Assembly: GCF_030269445.1 (NCBI RefSeq)
Contig: NZ_BSTJ01000004.1
Span: forward strand, 434,001 to 498,000
Direction of reading: 5' to 3'
Source: Actinoallomurus iriomotensis
GTDB taxonomy: Bacteria; Actinomycetota; Actinomycetes; Streptosporangiales; Streptosporangiaceae
Length of the DNA: 64,000 nt
Below the pieces are notes generated by a model that saw nothing but the letters and a program-made list of their open reading frames with translations, made no database searches and was not told the origin of the DNA. Position 1 is the first letter of the stretch. Each line of letters opens with the position of its first letter. Below are positions 51,550-59,029 of this stretch, piece after piece. The translations under genes and the position numbers were made by a program.

Positions 51550-51900
51550 TTGCCATGTCGTATGGAATCGTTCCCACACCGGCTCCGATCGCGGCCCTGT
51601 CCCGTGGGGGACCGTAGGGCACGTGTTCGCGGATCGACGGGCCGACGCACCCCGGAACCGCGTCGCCGCCCGGCGGCGTGCGCGATCGCCGCGCTGTGCG
51701 TGGCGTCGGCCGTCGTCACGGGAACGGCGGCGGACGCCGTCACCACCCCGAGGCAGGCGTACGCCGCCCCGGCGGTGTGGCCCGCCCCGCAGTCGGCGCG
51801 GGCCTGGTCGCGCGGCTTCCCGCTCCCCTCCTCCCTGCGGCTGGTGGCGGGCGCGGACGCCGACGCGGCGGCCGTCGGGCTCGTCCGCTGGGACTCGTAA
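51550..51900 (+). pseudogene. Truncated 5' end of a secreted beta-N-acetylglucosaminidase-type glycosidase
   Basis: The frame encodes an Arg-rich n-region, a hydrophobic core (ACAIAALCVASAVVTGTAAD) and then VWPAPQSARAWSRGFPLP followed by SLRLVAGADADAAAVGLVR. This is the start of the GH20b/GH84-associated N-terminal domain found in secreted hexosaminidases and hyaluronoglucosaminidases. It stops at TAA where hundreds of residues should follow. The next gene, on the other strand, begins its 3' end 31 bases later. A deletion or rearrangement at about 51900 probably removed the rest. The family call is moderate. Confidence 0.5.
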
Positions 51901-51931
51901 GGAGATTACGCGCCTGGGCCAGCGGCTACGG

Positions 51932-52375
51932 CTACCGGGAGACATCGCGGGAGTTGTACCCCTGCAGGTGCGCCGGACGCGCCGATCCGGCCGGCACGAA
52001 CTCGCCGATATTCCAGCTGATGATCCGGTGCGGGTGAAGGTGGAGCGTTTCGTGGCTGAAGCCGGGAATGAGCGGAGGGTCTTGGGAGACGATCTCGATC
52101 CGACCGCGTATCTCGATCCCTCGTCCGGTCTGGCCGATGGGGTTGGGAGTCTCGGCCTGATCGTCAACCACGAAAGAGACCCTGGGGTCAGCCTTGACGT
52201 TCCGGAACTTCTGGCTCTTGGACAGCTCGGGGCCGCCGATCTCAATTATGCCGCTGTCGGGGTTGACCCAGAAGGCGACGGGGTGCGCCTGCGGGGCGCC
52301 GTCTGGCCCGATAGTGGCCAAACGTCCGAGCGGATGCTTCGTCAGGTACTCCAGCTCGGCATCGGTGAAGGTCAT
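51932..52375 (-). CDS. PPOX-class, probably F420-dependent, flavin/deazaflavin oxidoreductase
   Basis: About 147 aa split beta-barrel of the pyridoxamine-5'-phosphate-oxidase-like family. Typical stretches: LGRLATIGPDGAPQAHPVAF, KFRNVKADPRVSFVVDD and EIRGRIEIV. Actinobacterial members of this size bind F420 or FMN and reduce quinones or xenobiotics. The ATG has TATGTT six bases upstream, so the transcript is probably leaderless, and a MerR/SoxR-like operator sits in its promoter. No MerR gene is present in the window. Confidence 0.83.
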   Translation of the reverse strand: MTFTDAELEYLTKHPLGRLATIGPDGAPQAHPVAFWVNPDSGIIEIGGPELSKSQKFRNVKADPRVSFVVDDQAETPNPIGQTGRGIEIRGRIEIVSQDPPLIPGFSHETLHLHPHRIISWNIGEFVPAGSARPAHLQGYNSRDVSR

Positions 52376-52381
52376 GCATCC

Positions 52382-52412
52382 AACATAAAACCTGAACCAA
52401 AGTTGAGGTCAA
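52382..52412 (-). promoter_or_regulatory. MerR/SoxR-type operator in a 19-bp spacer promoter
   Basis: On the minus strand TTGACC (52412-52407) and TATGTT (52387-52382) are 19 bases apart, the elongated spacing used by MerR-family activators. Between them lies the dyad ACCTCAACTTTGGTTCAGGT (52409-52390), which pairs ACCTnAAC with GTTnAGGT and resembles SoxR boxes. It would drive the PPOX flavoprotein gene. Confidence 0.65.
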
Positions 52413-53043
52413 GGGCCTTAAGCCGCCCGCATCGATTTGCCCACACGGCGGCTTTCGATGTCGTCAGCTGGGGTTGGGAGCTGGCGAGTCGAGTCAATCG
52501 AACGGACAACGGCGAGGCTCGTCGACCCTCCGGCTCATAAATCGACCTGCTCTGTCAGAGATCACGAGCCATGGTCGCGAACTCCCGACGAATTGCCAGA
52601 ACCGTCACCTAGATGGGCTCAACGCACGGTGACTGACGACCATGGCCGAAGAACAAGACCCCGCCAGTTCCCCGAACCCAAGGGCCAGAACCGTCGAAAG
52701 AGCCTGAAGGCTCGTGGGTTCATCGTGAGGACCCTTCGGTTCGCACGAACTCTGGGCTTTCCTGGGGTGCCACCGGAATACGGCAGAAACGGGCCGCGTG
52801 TTGGTCACGGGTTAGCGAGGTGAGCGTCCCAGAGAGATGATCGAGGGCGTCAGGGGCGATGGGGCGAACAGGCCCGGGTCAGGCCGTGGCGGGCGCTGAG
52901 GCCCTCATGCGTCCGATCGTTCGCGAAACCCGGCCTGGGGCCACAAGGGCAACCAGGCAAAGCAGTCACTCTTCCATCATGACCGAAACCAATTTCAACG
53001 TCCCCTGGGCGGTAACGCCCAGCCCGGTCCGTGGCCGATCGGC
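52413..53043. other. Apparent non-coding stretch with possible decayed sequence
   Basis: No frame here has actinomycete codon bias, and the composition is less GC-rich than its flanks. Stop codons are frequent. Open frames such as 52437-52823 read as Arg/Pro-rich low-quality protein. CCAGAACCGTC occurs twice (near 52600 and 52690). The stretch may be the remnant of a mobile or dispersed intergenic element. A short hairpin TGGGCG-GTAA-CGCCCA at 53006-53021 could end the reductase transcript. Confidence 0.45.
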
Positions 53044-53607
53044 TCAGCGGCGGACGCGGTAGCGGATGTGGGTGGCCTCGGGCGTGTCGAGCACCTGAAT
53101 GATCTCCAACTCGATCTCCGACGGCAGGACGTCGAACAACCGGCGCCCTGCGCCCAGGAGTACTGGAATGTGGTGGATCTGCACTTCATCCAGCACTCCG
53201 GCCTCAAGGGCCTGCTGCACCGTGTACGCGCCGCCACGAATCTGGACGTCCCGTTCCCCGGCGGCGGCCTTCGCCTGCGCCATCGCGCTTTCGATCCCGT
53301 CGTTCACGTAGGTCACCAGCGGATAGCCCCACCTGGCGGCCGGGCTGGGCGGCCGGTGGCTGGGGACGAAGATCGGGGCACCGCCATGAGAACCGCCCCA
53401 GTGGTCCATGAGCTCAGCGGTCCGCCGTCCCGCGAGGATCGCACCAGCCCCGTTCCATTCGTCTTGGAACTGCTTGACCAGCCCGGGATGCTGGTCCGAG
53501 TCAGCCCACTTGTGCAGCCGCTCGCCATCGTTGCCGCCGAGGAAGTCGTTGGGATCGGCGATGTACCCGTCGAGGGACATCGACATGTCGAGCACTGATC
53601 TGGACAT
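53044..53607 (-). CDS. Dihydrofolate reductase-family protein (RibD C-terminal type)
   Basis: About 187 aa. RSVLDMSMSLDGYIADPND is the signature start of RibD_C proteins, with an LAGRRTAELMDHWGG stretch, AAGERDVQIRGGAYTVQQAL as the NADPH loop and VLLGAGRRLFDVLP. Members are NADPH reductases of unknown substrate, common in actinomycetes and often under TetR-type control. AAGGAG lies six bases before the ATG. It is divergent from a TetR gene across a short region with an interrupted dyad. Confidence 0.87.
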   Translation of the reverse strand: MSRSVLDMSMSLDGYIADPNDFLGGNDGERLHKWADSDQHPGLVKQFQDEWNGAGAILAGRRTAELMDHWGGSHGGAPIFVPSHRPPSPAARWGYPLVTYVNDGIESAMAQAKAAAGERDVQIRGGAYTVQQALEAGVLDEVQIHHIPVLLGAGRRLFDVLPSEIELEIIQVLDTPEATHIRYRVRR

Positions 53608-53667
53608 GGCCCACTCCTTGTTTCACGGCGTGGCCCCTCGGCCACCGCCTGCTCCCGGGTCCGGAGA

Positions 53668-53708
53668 TTAACTGTGTCCCAAGAACACTGTGTACGGTAG
53701 AGACAGTT
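53668..53708. promoter_or_regulatory. Candidate TetR operator in the divergent gap
   Basis: AACTGTGTC (53670-53678) and GAGACAGTT (53700-53708) form an 8-of-9 inverted pair. Inside lies a second small dyad, GTGT-n7-ACAC (53674-53688). TACGGT at 53693-53698 is a possible -10 for the TetR gene. Repression of both genes from here is likely. Confidence 0.45.
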
Positions 53709-53734
53709 CTGGCGGATGGCAAGCGGGAGGCGAC

Positions 53735-54481
53735 GTGGCGGTCAACGAGGATCCGAGGACCCTGGCGGAACTGTTGTGGGGCCTGCGGAAGCCGCGCATC
53801 AGAGGCCCCAGGCCCGCCTACGACCTCGCCCGGCTGGCCGACACCGCCGTCAAGGTCGCCGATACCGAGGGTCTGGAGGCGGTCTCCATGCACCGCATCG
53901 CCGCCGAGCTCGGCCTCACCAAGATGGCCCTGTACCGCTACGTCAACGGCAAGACAGAGCTGATGGCCATCATGATCGAGGCGGCGGTCGGCACACCCCC
54001 CGACCTGAGCGGGGCGGCCGGCTGGCGGGCCAAGCTGGAGGAGTACGCCCGCGGACTGTCCACCGCCTGGCGGCGCCACCCCTGGCTGCCGTCGGTCACC
54101 GTGGGCGACCGCGTCATGGGCCCACGTGAGACCGCATGGGCCGAAACAGCCCTCAGCGCCCTCACCGACACCCCCCTGACCGAACACGAACGGCTCGACG
54201 CGGTCATGATGGTGTCCCACCACATCCGCGCCACCCACCCGGCCGCCACCCAAGGCACTCAGACCTGGACGGACGGCAGCGCCGCCCCCATCATGCGCGA
54301 GCTGCTACTCCTCAACGCCAGCCGCTTCCCGCTGCTCGCCACCACCGTGGCCATCCCCTCAACCACCACCACCCGGGAATTCGGCCTCCTGGCCCTCCTC
54401 GACGGCCTCGACCGCACCATCACTCAACGCACCCACAACAACGGCGACGAACAAACGGCTTCGCGCCCAGATCCTCCGTAA
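53735..54481 (+). CDS. TetR/AcrR-family transcriptional regulator
   Basis: About 248 aa. The HTH is at ~35-80 (LARLADTAVKVADTEGLEAV, IAAELGLTKMALYRYVNGKT), followed by a TetR_C-type ligand domain. The GTG start has GGGAGG five bases upstream; the frame continues 15 codons earlier without a ribosome site. The C-terminus is Thr/Arg-rich and polar. It is divergent from the RibD-like reductase and probably represses it, being released by a small hydrophobic ligand. Confidence 0.88.
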   Translation: MAVNEDPRTLAELLWGLRKPRIRGPRPAYDLARLADTAVKVADTEGLEAVSMHRIAAELGLTKMALYRYVNGKTELMAIMIEAAVGTPPDLSGAAGWRAKLEEYARGLSTAWRRHPWLPSVTVGDRVMGPRETAWAETALSALTDTPLTEHERLDAVMMVSHHIRATHPAATQGTQTWTDGSAAPIMRELLLLNASRFPLLATTVAIPSTTTTREFGLLALLDGLDRTITQRTHNNGDEQTASRPDPP

Positions 54482-54590
54482 GCGGCGACCACCAGCGGGC
54501 CCCGAACACGATCTGCCCACCGACGGCCGGATTCCGGCTGGTGCCACTCCCGCGCCCCTGTGAGTCTCCTCAGGAACCGGAGTCGAGCAG

Positions 54591-54890
54591 ATCGCCGCTG
54601 CTGCGTCTGCTGACCCTGGACGGCACGCTGAGCGTCCTCGGCCGGGCCGGCGAGATCCCGCTGCGGATCATGGACCTGATCTACGGCCGGAAGAAGCCGA
54701 CCTCCTCGGGCACCGGCGGTCGTGCCGGCACCAGCCAGATGCCGGCCTTCTGCGCCGAGCACGGCATCACCGCCGACATCGAGCTGCTCCCCCCGCCCGT
54801 GTCCAGGAGGCTCTCACCCGCCTGGACCAGGGCGACGTCCGCTACCGCTTCGTGCTGAACCTGTCCGACGTCGACCGAGGCGCAGGTGGT
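54591..54890 (+). pseudogene. 3' remnant of a zinc-type alcohol dehydrogenase, frameshifted
   Basis: One frame gives LLRLLTLDGTLSVLGRAGEI, then YGRKKPTSSGTGG and FCAEHGITADIELLPP, the C-terminal third of NAD(P)-dependent cinnamyl-type alcohol dehydrogenases. After ELLPP the match continues in another frame as VQEALTRLDQGDVRYRFVLN, so a base was gained or lost near 54800. The catalytic and Rossmann domains are absent. It lies between the TetR gene and the 3' end of the enolase-family gene. It is a clear relic of a once larger locus. Confidence 0.7.
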
Positions 54891-55964
54891 TCAGGCGACT
54901 CGGTAGGGCTCGGCGTCCGGGCGCTTGAACTCCAGCCCCAGCCCGGGGGCGTCGTCGCGCGGGCGCACGGTGCCGCCGGCCGGGTCGAGGACGCCGTCGA
55001 AGAGCATCGACTCGATGCGCACGTGGTCGTGGAACCACTCGATGTGGCGCGCGTTCGGAATCGCGGCCATGGCGGCGGCGTGCAGGTGCGGGGCGCAGTG
55101 GGCGGACAGGTCCTTGCCGTGGGCGCGGGCGAGCCCGGCGACGCGCAGGAACTCGGTGATCCCGCCGATCCTCGTCACGTCGGCCTGGGGGCAGTCGACG
55201 ACGGGCAGCAGCCGGGCGAAGTAGGGCAGGTCATAGCCGTACTCACCGGCCGCCACCTCGCACGTCACCGCGTCGCGTACGGTCGCGAGCCCGGCCAGGT
55301 CGTCGGAGGAGACCGGCTCCTCCAGCCACCGGATGTCGGTGACCCCGGCGACCCGGATCGCCTGTTTGGCGCTGTAGGCCCCGTTGGCGTCGGCGAACAG
55401 CTCCGTACCGGGCCCGACGGCCTCCCGGGCGAGGCGCAGGCGCTCGACGTCGCGCGCCTCCCGGCCTCCCCATGCCTCCCCTATCTTGATCTTGACGCGG
55501 GGGATGCGCTGCTCGCCGGCCCAGTGCTCGAGCTGCTCGCGCGTCCGCGCGTCGTCGTAGGTGGTGAAGCCGCCGGAGCCGTACACGGGCACCTCCTCCT
55601 GGACGGCACCGAGCAGGCGGTGCAGCGGCAGGCCGAGGCGGCGCGCCTTCAGGTCCCACAGGGCGCAGTCGACGGCCGAGATCGCCATGGAGCACGTGCC
55701 GGGGCGGCCGGCGTTGCGGACCGCGCGGCACATGCTCTCGTGCGCGGCGGGCGGGTTCAGCACGCCGCTCTTGGCGACCTCGGGGGCGAGCAGCTCGGCG
55801 ACCACCCCCGTGATGGTCGCGGGGCCGTACGTCCAGCCGATGCCGAGCAGGTCCTCGGCTCTCGCCTCGACCAGGACGATGGTGGTCGAGTCCCACTCCA
55901 GCGTGCCGTCCGCCTCGGGGGCGTCCGTCGGGATCGTGTAGGCGGACGCGGATATCTCAATCAC
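54891..55964 (-). CDS. Mandelate racemase/muconate lactonizing enzyme-family protein
   Basis: About 357 aa, enolase superfamily. Catalytic set visible: K158-x-K160 in RVKIKIG, metal ligands Asp192 (FADANG), Glu216 (WLEEP) and Glu241 (AGEYG), and Asp262 with His289 as the dyad spaced as in mandelate racemase. This suggests a sugar-acid dehydratase or racemase rather than a lactonizing enzyme. GTG start overlapping the dehydrogenase stop (GTGA), so it follows the FAD/FeS gene in one operon. The product, perhaps a 2-keto-3-deoxy acid, would feed pyruvate metabolism (inference). Confidence 0.87.
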   Translation of the reverse strand: MIEISASAYTIPTDAPEADGTLEWDSTTIVLVEARAEDLLGIGWTYGPATITGVVAELLAPEVAKSGVLNPPAAHESMCRAVRNAGRPGTCSMAISAVDCALWDLKARRLGLPLHRLLGAVQEEVPVYGSGGFTTYDDARTREQLEHWAGEQRIPRVKIKIGEAWGGREARDVERLRLAREAVGPGTELFADANGAYSAKQAIRVAGVTDIRWLEEPVSSDDLAGLATVRDAVTCEVAAGEYGYDLPYFARLLPVVDCPQADVTRIGGITEFLRVAGLARAHGKDLSAHCAPHLHAAAMAAIPNARHIEWFHDHVRIESMLFDGVLDPAGGTVRPRDDAPGLGLEFKRPDAEPYRVA

Positions 55965-58939
55965 GAGACCTCCGTCGGCGCCTTGGCGGCGGGGGTGCGC
56001 TCACCGGCCTCCTCCGGGCACAGCAGCTCCGCGAGCAGCTCGGCCAGGTGCTTGGGCTTCGCCCGGGTGCCGGCCTCGATCTGGGTGCGGCAGGAGAAGC
56101 CGTCGGCGAGCACGGTGGTGCCGGGGTCGGCGTCGCGCACCGCCGGCCACAGGCCCAGCTCGGCGGCGCCGACGGAGACCTCGTAGTGGCCGCGTTCGAA
56201 GCCGAAGTTGCCGGCCAGGCCGCAGCAACCCTCGTCCAGCACCTCCGCCTGGACGCCGACGCGCCGGAGCACCTCGGTGTCGGCCTCGAACCCCCAGATG
56301 GCGTGCTGGTGACAGTGTGTCTGGGCGATGGCGGTACGGCCCGTGCCCGGCGGGGGCGCGGTGATCGCCTGCGGCGCCCGGTCCAGGAGGAACTCCGCCA
56401 GGGAGTGCGTCTGCTTCGAGAGCCGCTCGACGTCCGGGTCGCCGGCCAGCAGCTCCGGGGCGTCCGAGCGGAAGACCGCGCCGCAGCTGGGTTCGAGAGC
56501 GATCACCGGCACTCCGGCGCGCAGCCGGGGCGCCAGGGCGTCGACGGTCCGGCGCAGCACCCGCCCGGCGGTGGCGAGCTGCCCGGTGGAGATCCAGGTG
56601 AGTCCGCAGCACAGCGGGACCGGCGGCATCTCGACCCGGAACCCGGCCGTCTCCAGCACGCGAACGGCGGCCCGGCCGATGGCGGGATGGAAGTTGTTGG
56701 TGAAGGAGTCCGGCCACAGGACGACCGACGGCCCGTCCGCCCGCGGGCCTCCACGGCGTTTGAACCAGTCGGTCAGGCGTTCGCTCGCGAACCGGGGCAG
56801 GTCCCGGCGCTGGTCGACGCCACCGGCGCGTTTGACCACCCGGTCGAGCCCCGGCGCGTGCGTCAGGGCGTTGACCGCTCCCGGCGCGGCAGCGGCCAGG
56901 CGCGCCCACAGCGGCAGCCAGCCCATCGAGTAGTGCGAGAGCGGGCGGGGCCGCCAGCGGTAGTGGTGGGCGAGGAACTCGGCCTTGTAGGTCGCCATGT
57001 CGACGTTGACCGGGCAGTCGCCCCGGCATCCCTTGCAGGCCAGGCACAGGTCGAGGGCCTCGTGCACGTCCTTGGACCGCCAGCCGTCGGTGATGACGGC
57101 GTCCTCGCCGCCGCCAGGCATGCCGCGCATCATCTCCATCAGCAGCCGGGCGCGGCCCCGCGTGGCGTGCTTCTCCTCCCGGGTGACCCGGTAGCTCGGG
57201 CACATCACGCCGCCGGAGGAGGAGCGGCACTTGCCGATGCCGACGCACCGCGCCGCCGCGTGCGTGAACCGGCCGTGGTCTTCGGGATAGTGGAAGTAGG
57301 TGCGCGGCTCGGCCGGGTGGTAGCCCAGGTGGTCGAGGTTCTCGTCCAGCCGGAACACCCCGGGCGTGCCGACCGCGGTCTCGGCCTCCCGGGGCGAGGC
57401 GACCTTTCCGGGGTTCATCCGGTCGTCCGGATCGAAGATCTTCTTGTACCGGCCGAACAGCTGGACGACCTCGTCGCCGAACATGATCGGCAGCAGTTCG
57501 CCGCGGGACTGGCCGTCGCCGTGCTCGCCGGACAGCGACCCGCCGTAGGAGGCGACCAGGCGCGCGGCGCGCTCGACGAACCGGCGGTACTTCTCGGCCC
57601 CACCGGGATCGTCGAGGTCGAAGGCGATCCGCGTGTGCACGCACCCCTGGCCGAAGTGCCCGTACAGGGACGCCGACCCGTAATCGAACTCCTCCAGCAG
57701 GCCGCGGAAGTCGCGCAGGTAGTCTCCCAGCCGGTCGGGCGGCACCGCCGCGTCCTCCCAGCCCTCATGCGTGTCCGGGCCGCCGGGTGGGTACGCGGTC
57801 GCGCCCAGGCCGGCCTCGCGGACCTTCCACAGCCGCTCCTCTTCGCCCGGATCGTCGAGGAACGACACGCCCGGGCCGTGCTCGGACCGGTGGATGTCGG
57901 ACAGCAGGCGGTCGGCGCGCTCGTCGGCCTCCTCCTGCGTGTCGCCGCCGAACCGGACCATCAGCCACCCCGACCCCTCGGGCAGCTCACTCAGCACGCC
58001 CTGCTTCGCCACGTGTTCGACGCGGGCCAGGTCGATGAGCGTGTCGTCGATCCCCTCCAGGGCCAGCGGCTCGTGCCGGGCCACGGTCGGCACGGCGTCG
58101 CCGGCGGCGGCGATGTCGTCGTAACCGAGGACGACGAGGGACTGGTACGCCGGCACCGGGACCAGTGAGATCTCCGCCTGCAGGACGGTCACCAGCGTCG
58201 ACTCGCTGCCGACGAGGGCCCGGGCGAAGTTGAAGCCCTTCTCGGGCAGCAACGCGTCGAGGTTGTAGCCCGAGACCCGGCGCGGGATGTCCGGATAGCG
58301 GGTACGGATCAGCGCGAGGTTCTCCTGCACCAGGTCGTACGCCGCCCGGTAGATCTCCGCTCGCCGCCCTCCCTCGGCGAGGATCCGGTCGTATTCCTCC
58401 TTGCTGGTCGGCCCGACCCACATCCGGGTGCCATCGTAGGTCAGCACCTCCATACGGATCACCGAGTCGGCCATCTTCCCGTACGCCTGGGCCGACGCGC
58501 CGCAGGAGTTGTTGCCGATCATCCCCCCGATCGTGCACGTGTCGTGCGTCGACGGTTTCGGGCCCACCATCAGCTTGAACTTCGAGAGTTCGGCGTTGAG
58601 GTCGTCCAGGCAGGCACCGGGCTCGACGAGGGCTCGCCTCCGCTCGGGGTCCGCCGACACCAGGCGACGGCAGTACTTGGACCAGTCGATCACCACGCCG
58701 GTGTTGCAGCACTGTCCCGCCAGGCTCGTGCCCCCGCCCCGGGAGAACACCGGCACACCGTGCTCACGGCACACCGCGACGGCCTCCGCGGCCGCGTCGA
58801 CGTTCCGGGGCACCACCACGCCGATCGGCACCTGCCGGTAGTTGGACGCGTCATGTGCGTAGTCGGCACGCGACCCGGCGTCGAACCGCACCTCGCCGTC
58901 GACGCGCGCCGCGAGATCGCGGAGAAGTGTCTGGGACAT
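55961..58939 (-). CDS. FAD- and (Fe-S)-containing D-2-hydroxyacid dehydrogenase (GlcD-GlcF fusion type)
   Basis: About 992 aa. FAD-binding PCMH domain ~35-210 (PVFSRGGGTSLAGQ, GNNSCGASAQAYGK), FAD-oxidase C domain to ~500, ferredoxin-type clusters ~560-650 (CLACKGCRGDCPVN) and two CCG repeats (PLCCGLTW, GCCGLAGNFGFE). It oxidises D-lactate, glycolate or D-2-hydroxyglutarate-like acids and passes electrons to the respiratory chain. The ATG lacks a ribosome site and lies ten bases after a GGGTAA element, suggesting a leaderless message. The open frame runs 205 codons further upstream across the divergent gene. Confidence 0.88.
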   Translation of the reverse strand: MSQTLLRDLAARVDGEVRFDAGSRADYAHDASNYRQVPIGVVVPRNVDAAAEAVAVCREHGVPVFSRGGGTSLAGQCCNTGVVIDWSKYCRRLVSADPERRRALVEPGACLDDLNAELSKFKLMVGPKPSTHDTCTIGGMIGNNSCGASAQAYGKMADSVIRMEVLTYDGTRMWVGPTSKEEYDRILAEGGRRAEIYRAAYDLVQENLALIRTRYPDIPRRVSGYNLDALLPEKGFNFARALVGSESTLVTVLQAEISLVPVPAYQSLVVLGYDDIAAAGDAVPTVARHEPLALEGIDDTLIDLARVEHVAKQGVLSELPEGSGWLMVRFGGDTQEEADERADRLLSDIHRSEHGPGVSFLDDPGEEERLWKVREAGLGATAYPPGGPDTHEGWEDAAVPPDRLGDYLRDFRGLLEEFDYGSASLYGHFGQGCVHTRIAFDLDDPGGAEKYRRFVERAARLVASYGGSLSGEHGDGQSRGELLPIMFGDEVVQLFGRYKKIFDPDDRMNPGKVASPREAETAVGTPGVFRLDENLDHLGYHPAEPRTYFHYPEDHGRFTHAAARCVGIGKCRSSSGGVMCPSYRVTREEKHATRGRARLLMEMMRGMPGGGEDAVITDGWRSKDVHEALDLCLACKGCRGDCPVNVDMATYKAEFLAHHYRWRPRPLSHYSMGWLPLWARLAAAAPGAVNALTHAPGLDRVVKRAGGVDQRRDLPRFASERLTDWFKRRGGPRADGPSVVLWPDSFTNNFHPAIGRAAVRVLETAGFRVEMPPVPLCCGLTWISTGQLATAGRVLRRTVDALAPRLRAGVPVIALEPSCGAVFRSDAPELLAGDPDVERLSKQTHSLAEFLLDRAPQAITAPPPGTGRTAIAQTHCHQHAIWGFEADTEVLRRVGVQAEVLDEGCCGLAGNFGFERGHYEVSVGAAELGLWPAVRDADPGTTVLADGFSCRTQIEAGTRAKPKHLAELLAELLCPEEAGERTPAAKAPTEVS

Positions 58940-58949
58940 ATGAAATCGG

Positions 58950-58988
58950 TTACCCGTCCATCGGGTTTCAATCGCGCTGCCCGGGAAG
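58950..58988. promoter_or_regulatory. Back-to-back SigB-like promoter motifs
   Basis: On the minus strand GATT (58973-58970), 14 bases, then GGGTAA (58955-58950) points to the dehydrogenase. On the plus strand GTTT (58965-58968), 14 bases, then GGGAAG (58983-58988) points to the ThDP enzyme. Both approach the actinomycete SigB consensus GnnT-N14-16-GGGTAC/T; the plus-strand one has one mismatch at the key T. Confidence 0.45.
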
Positions 58989-59029
58989 CGAATTCCCCAG
59001 AGCACCCCATACCGCGGAAGGATCTGATC

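Noticed and set aside
52437-52823. 128-codon plus-strand frame between the PPOX and RibD-like genes
   Set aside because: Codon usage lacks the local GC3 bias and no domain is visible. Treated as non-coding or decayed.
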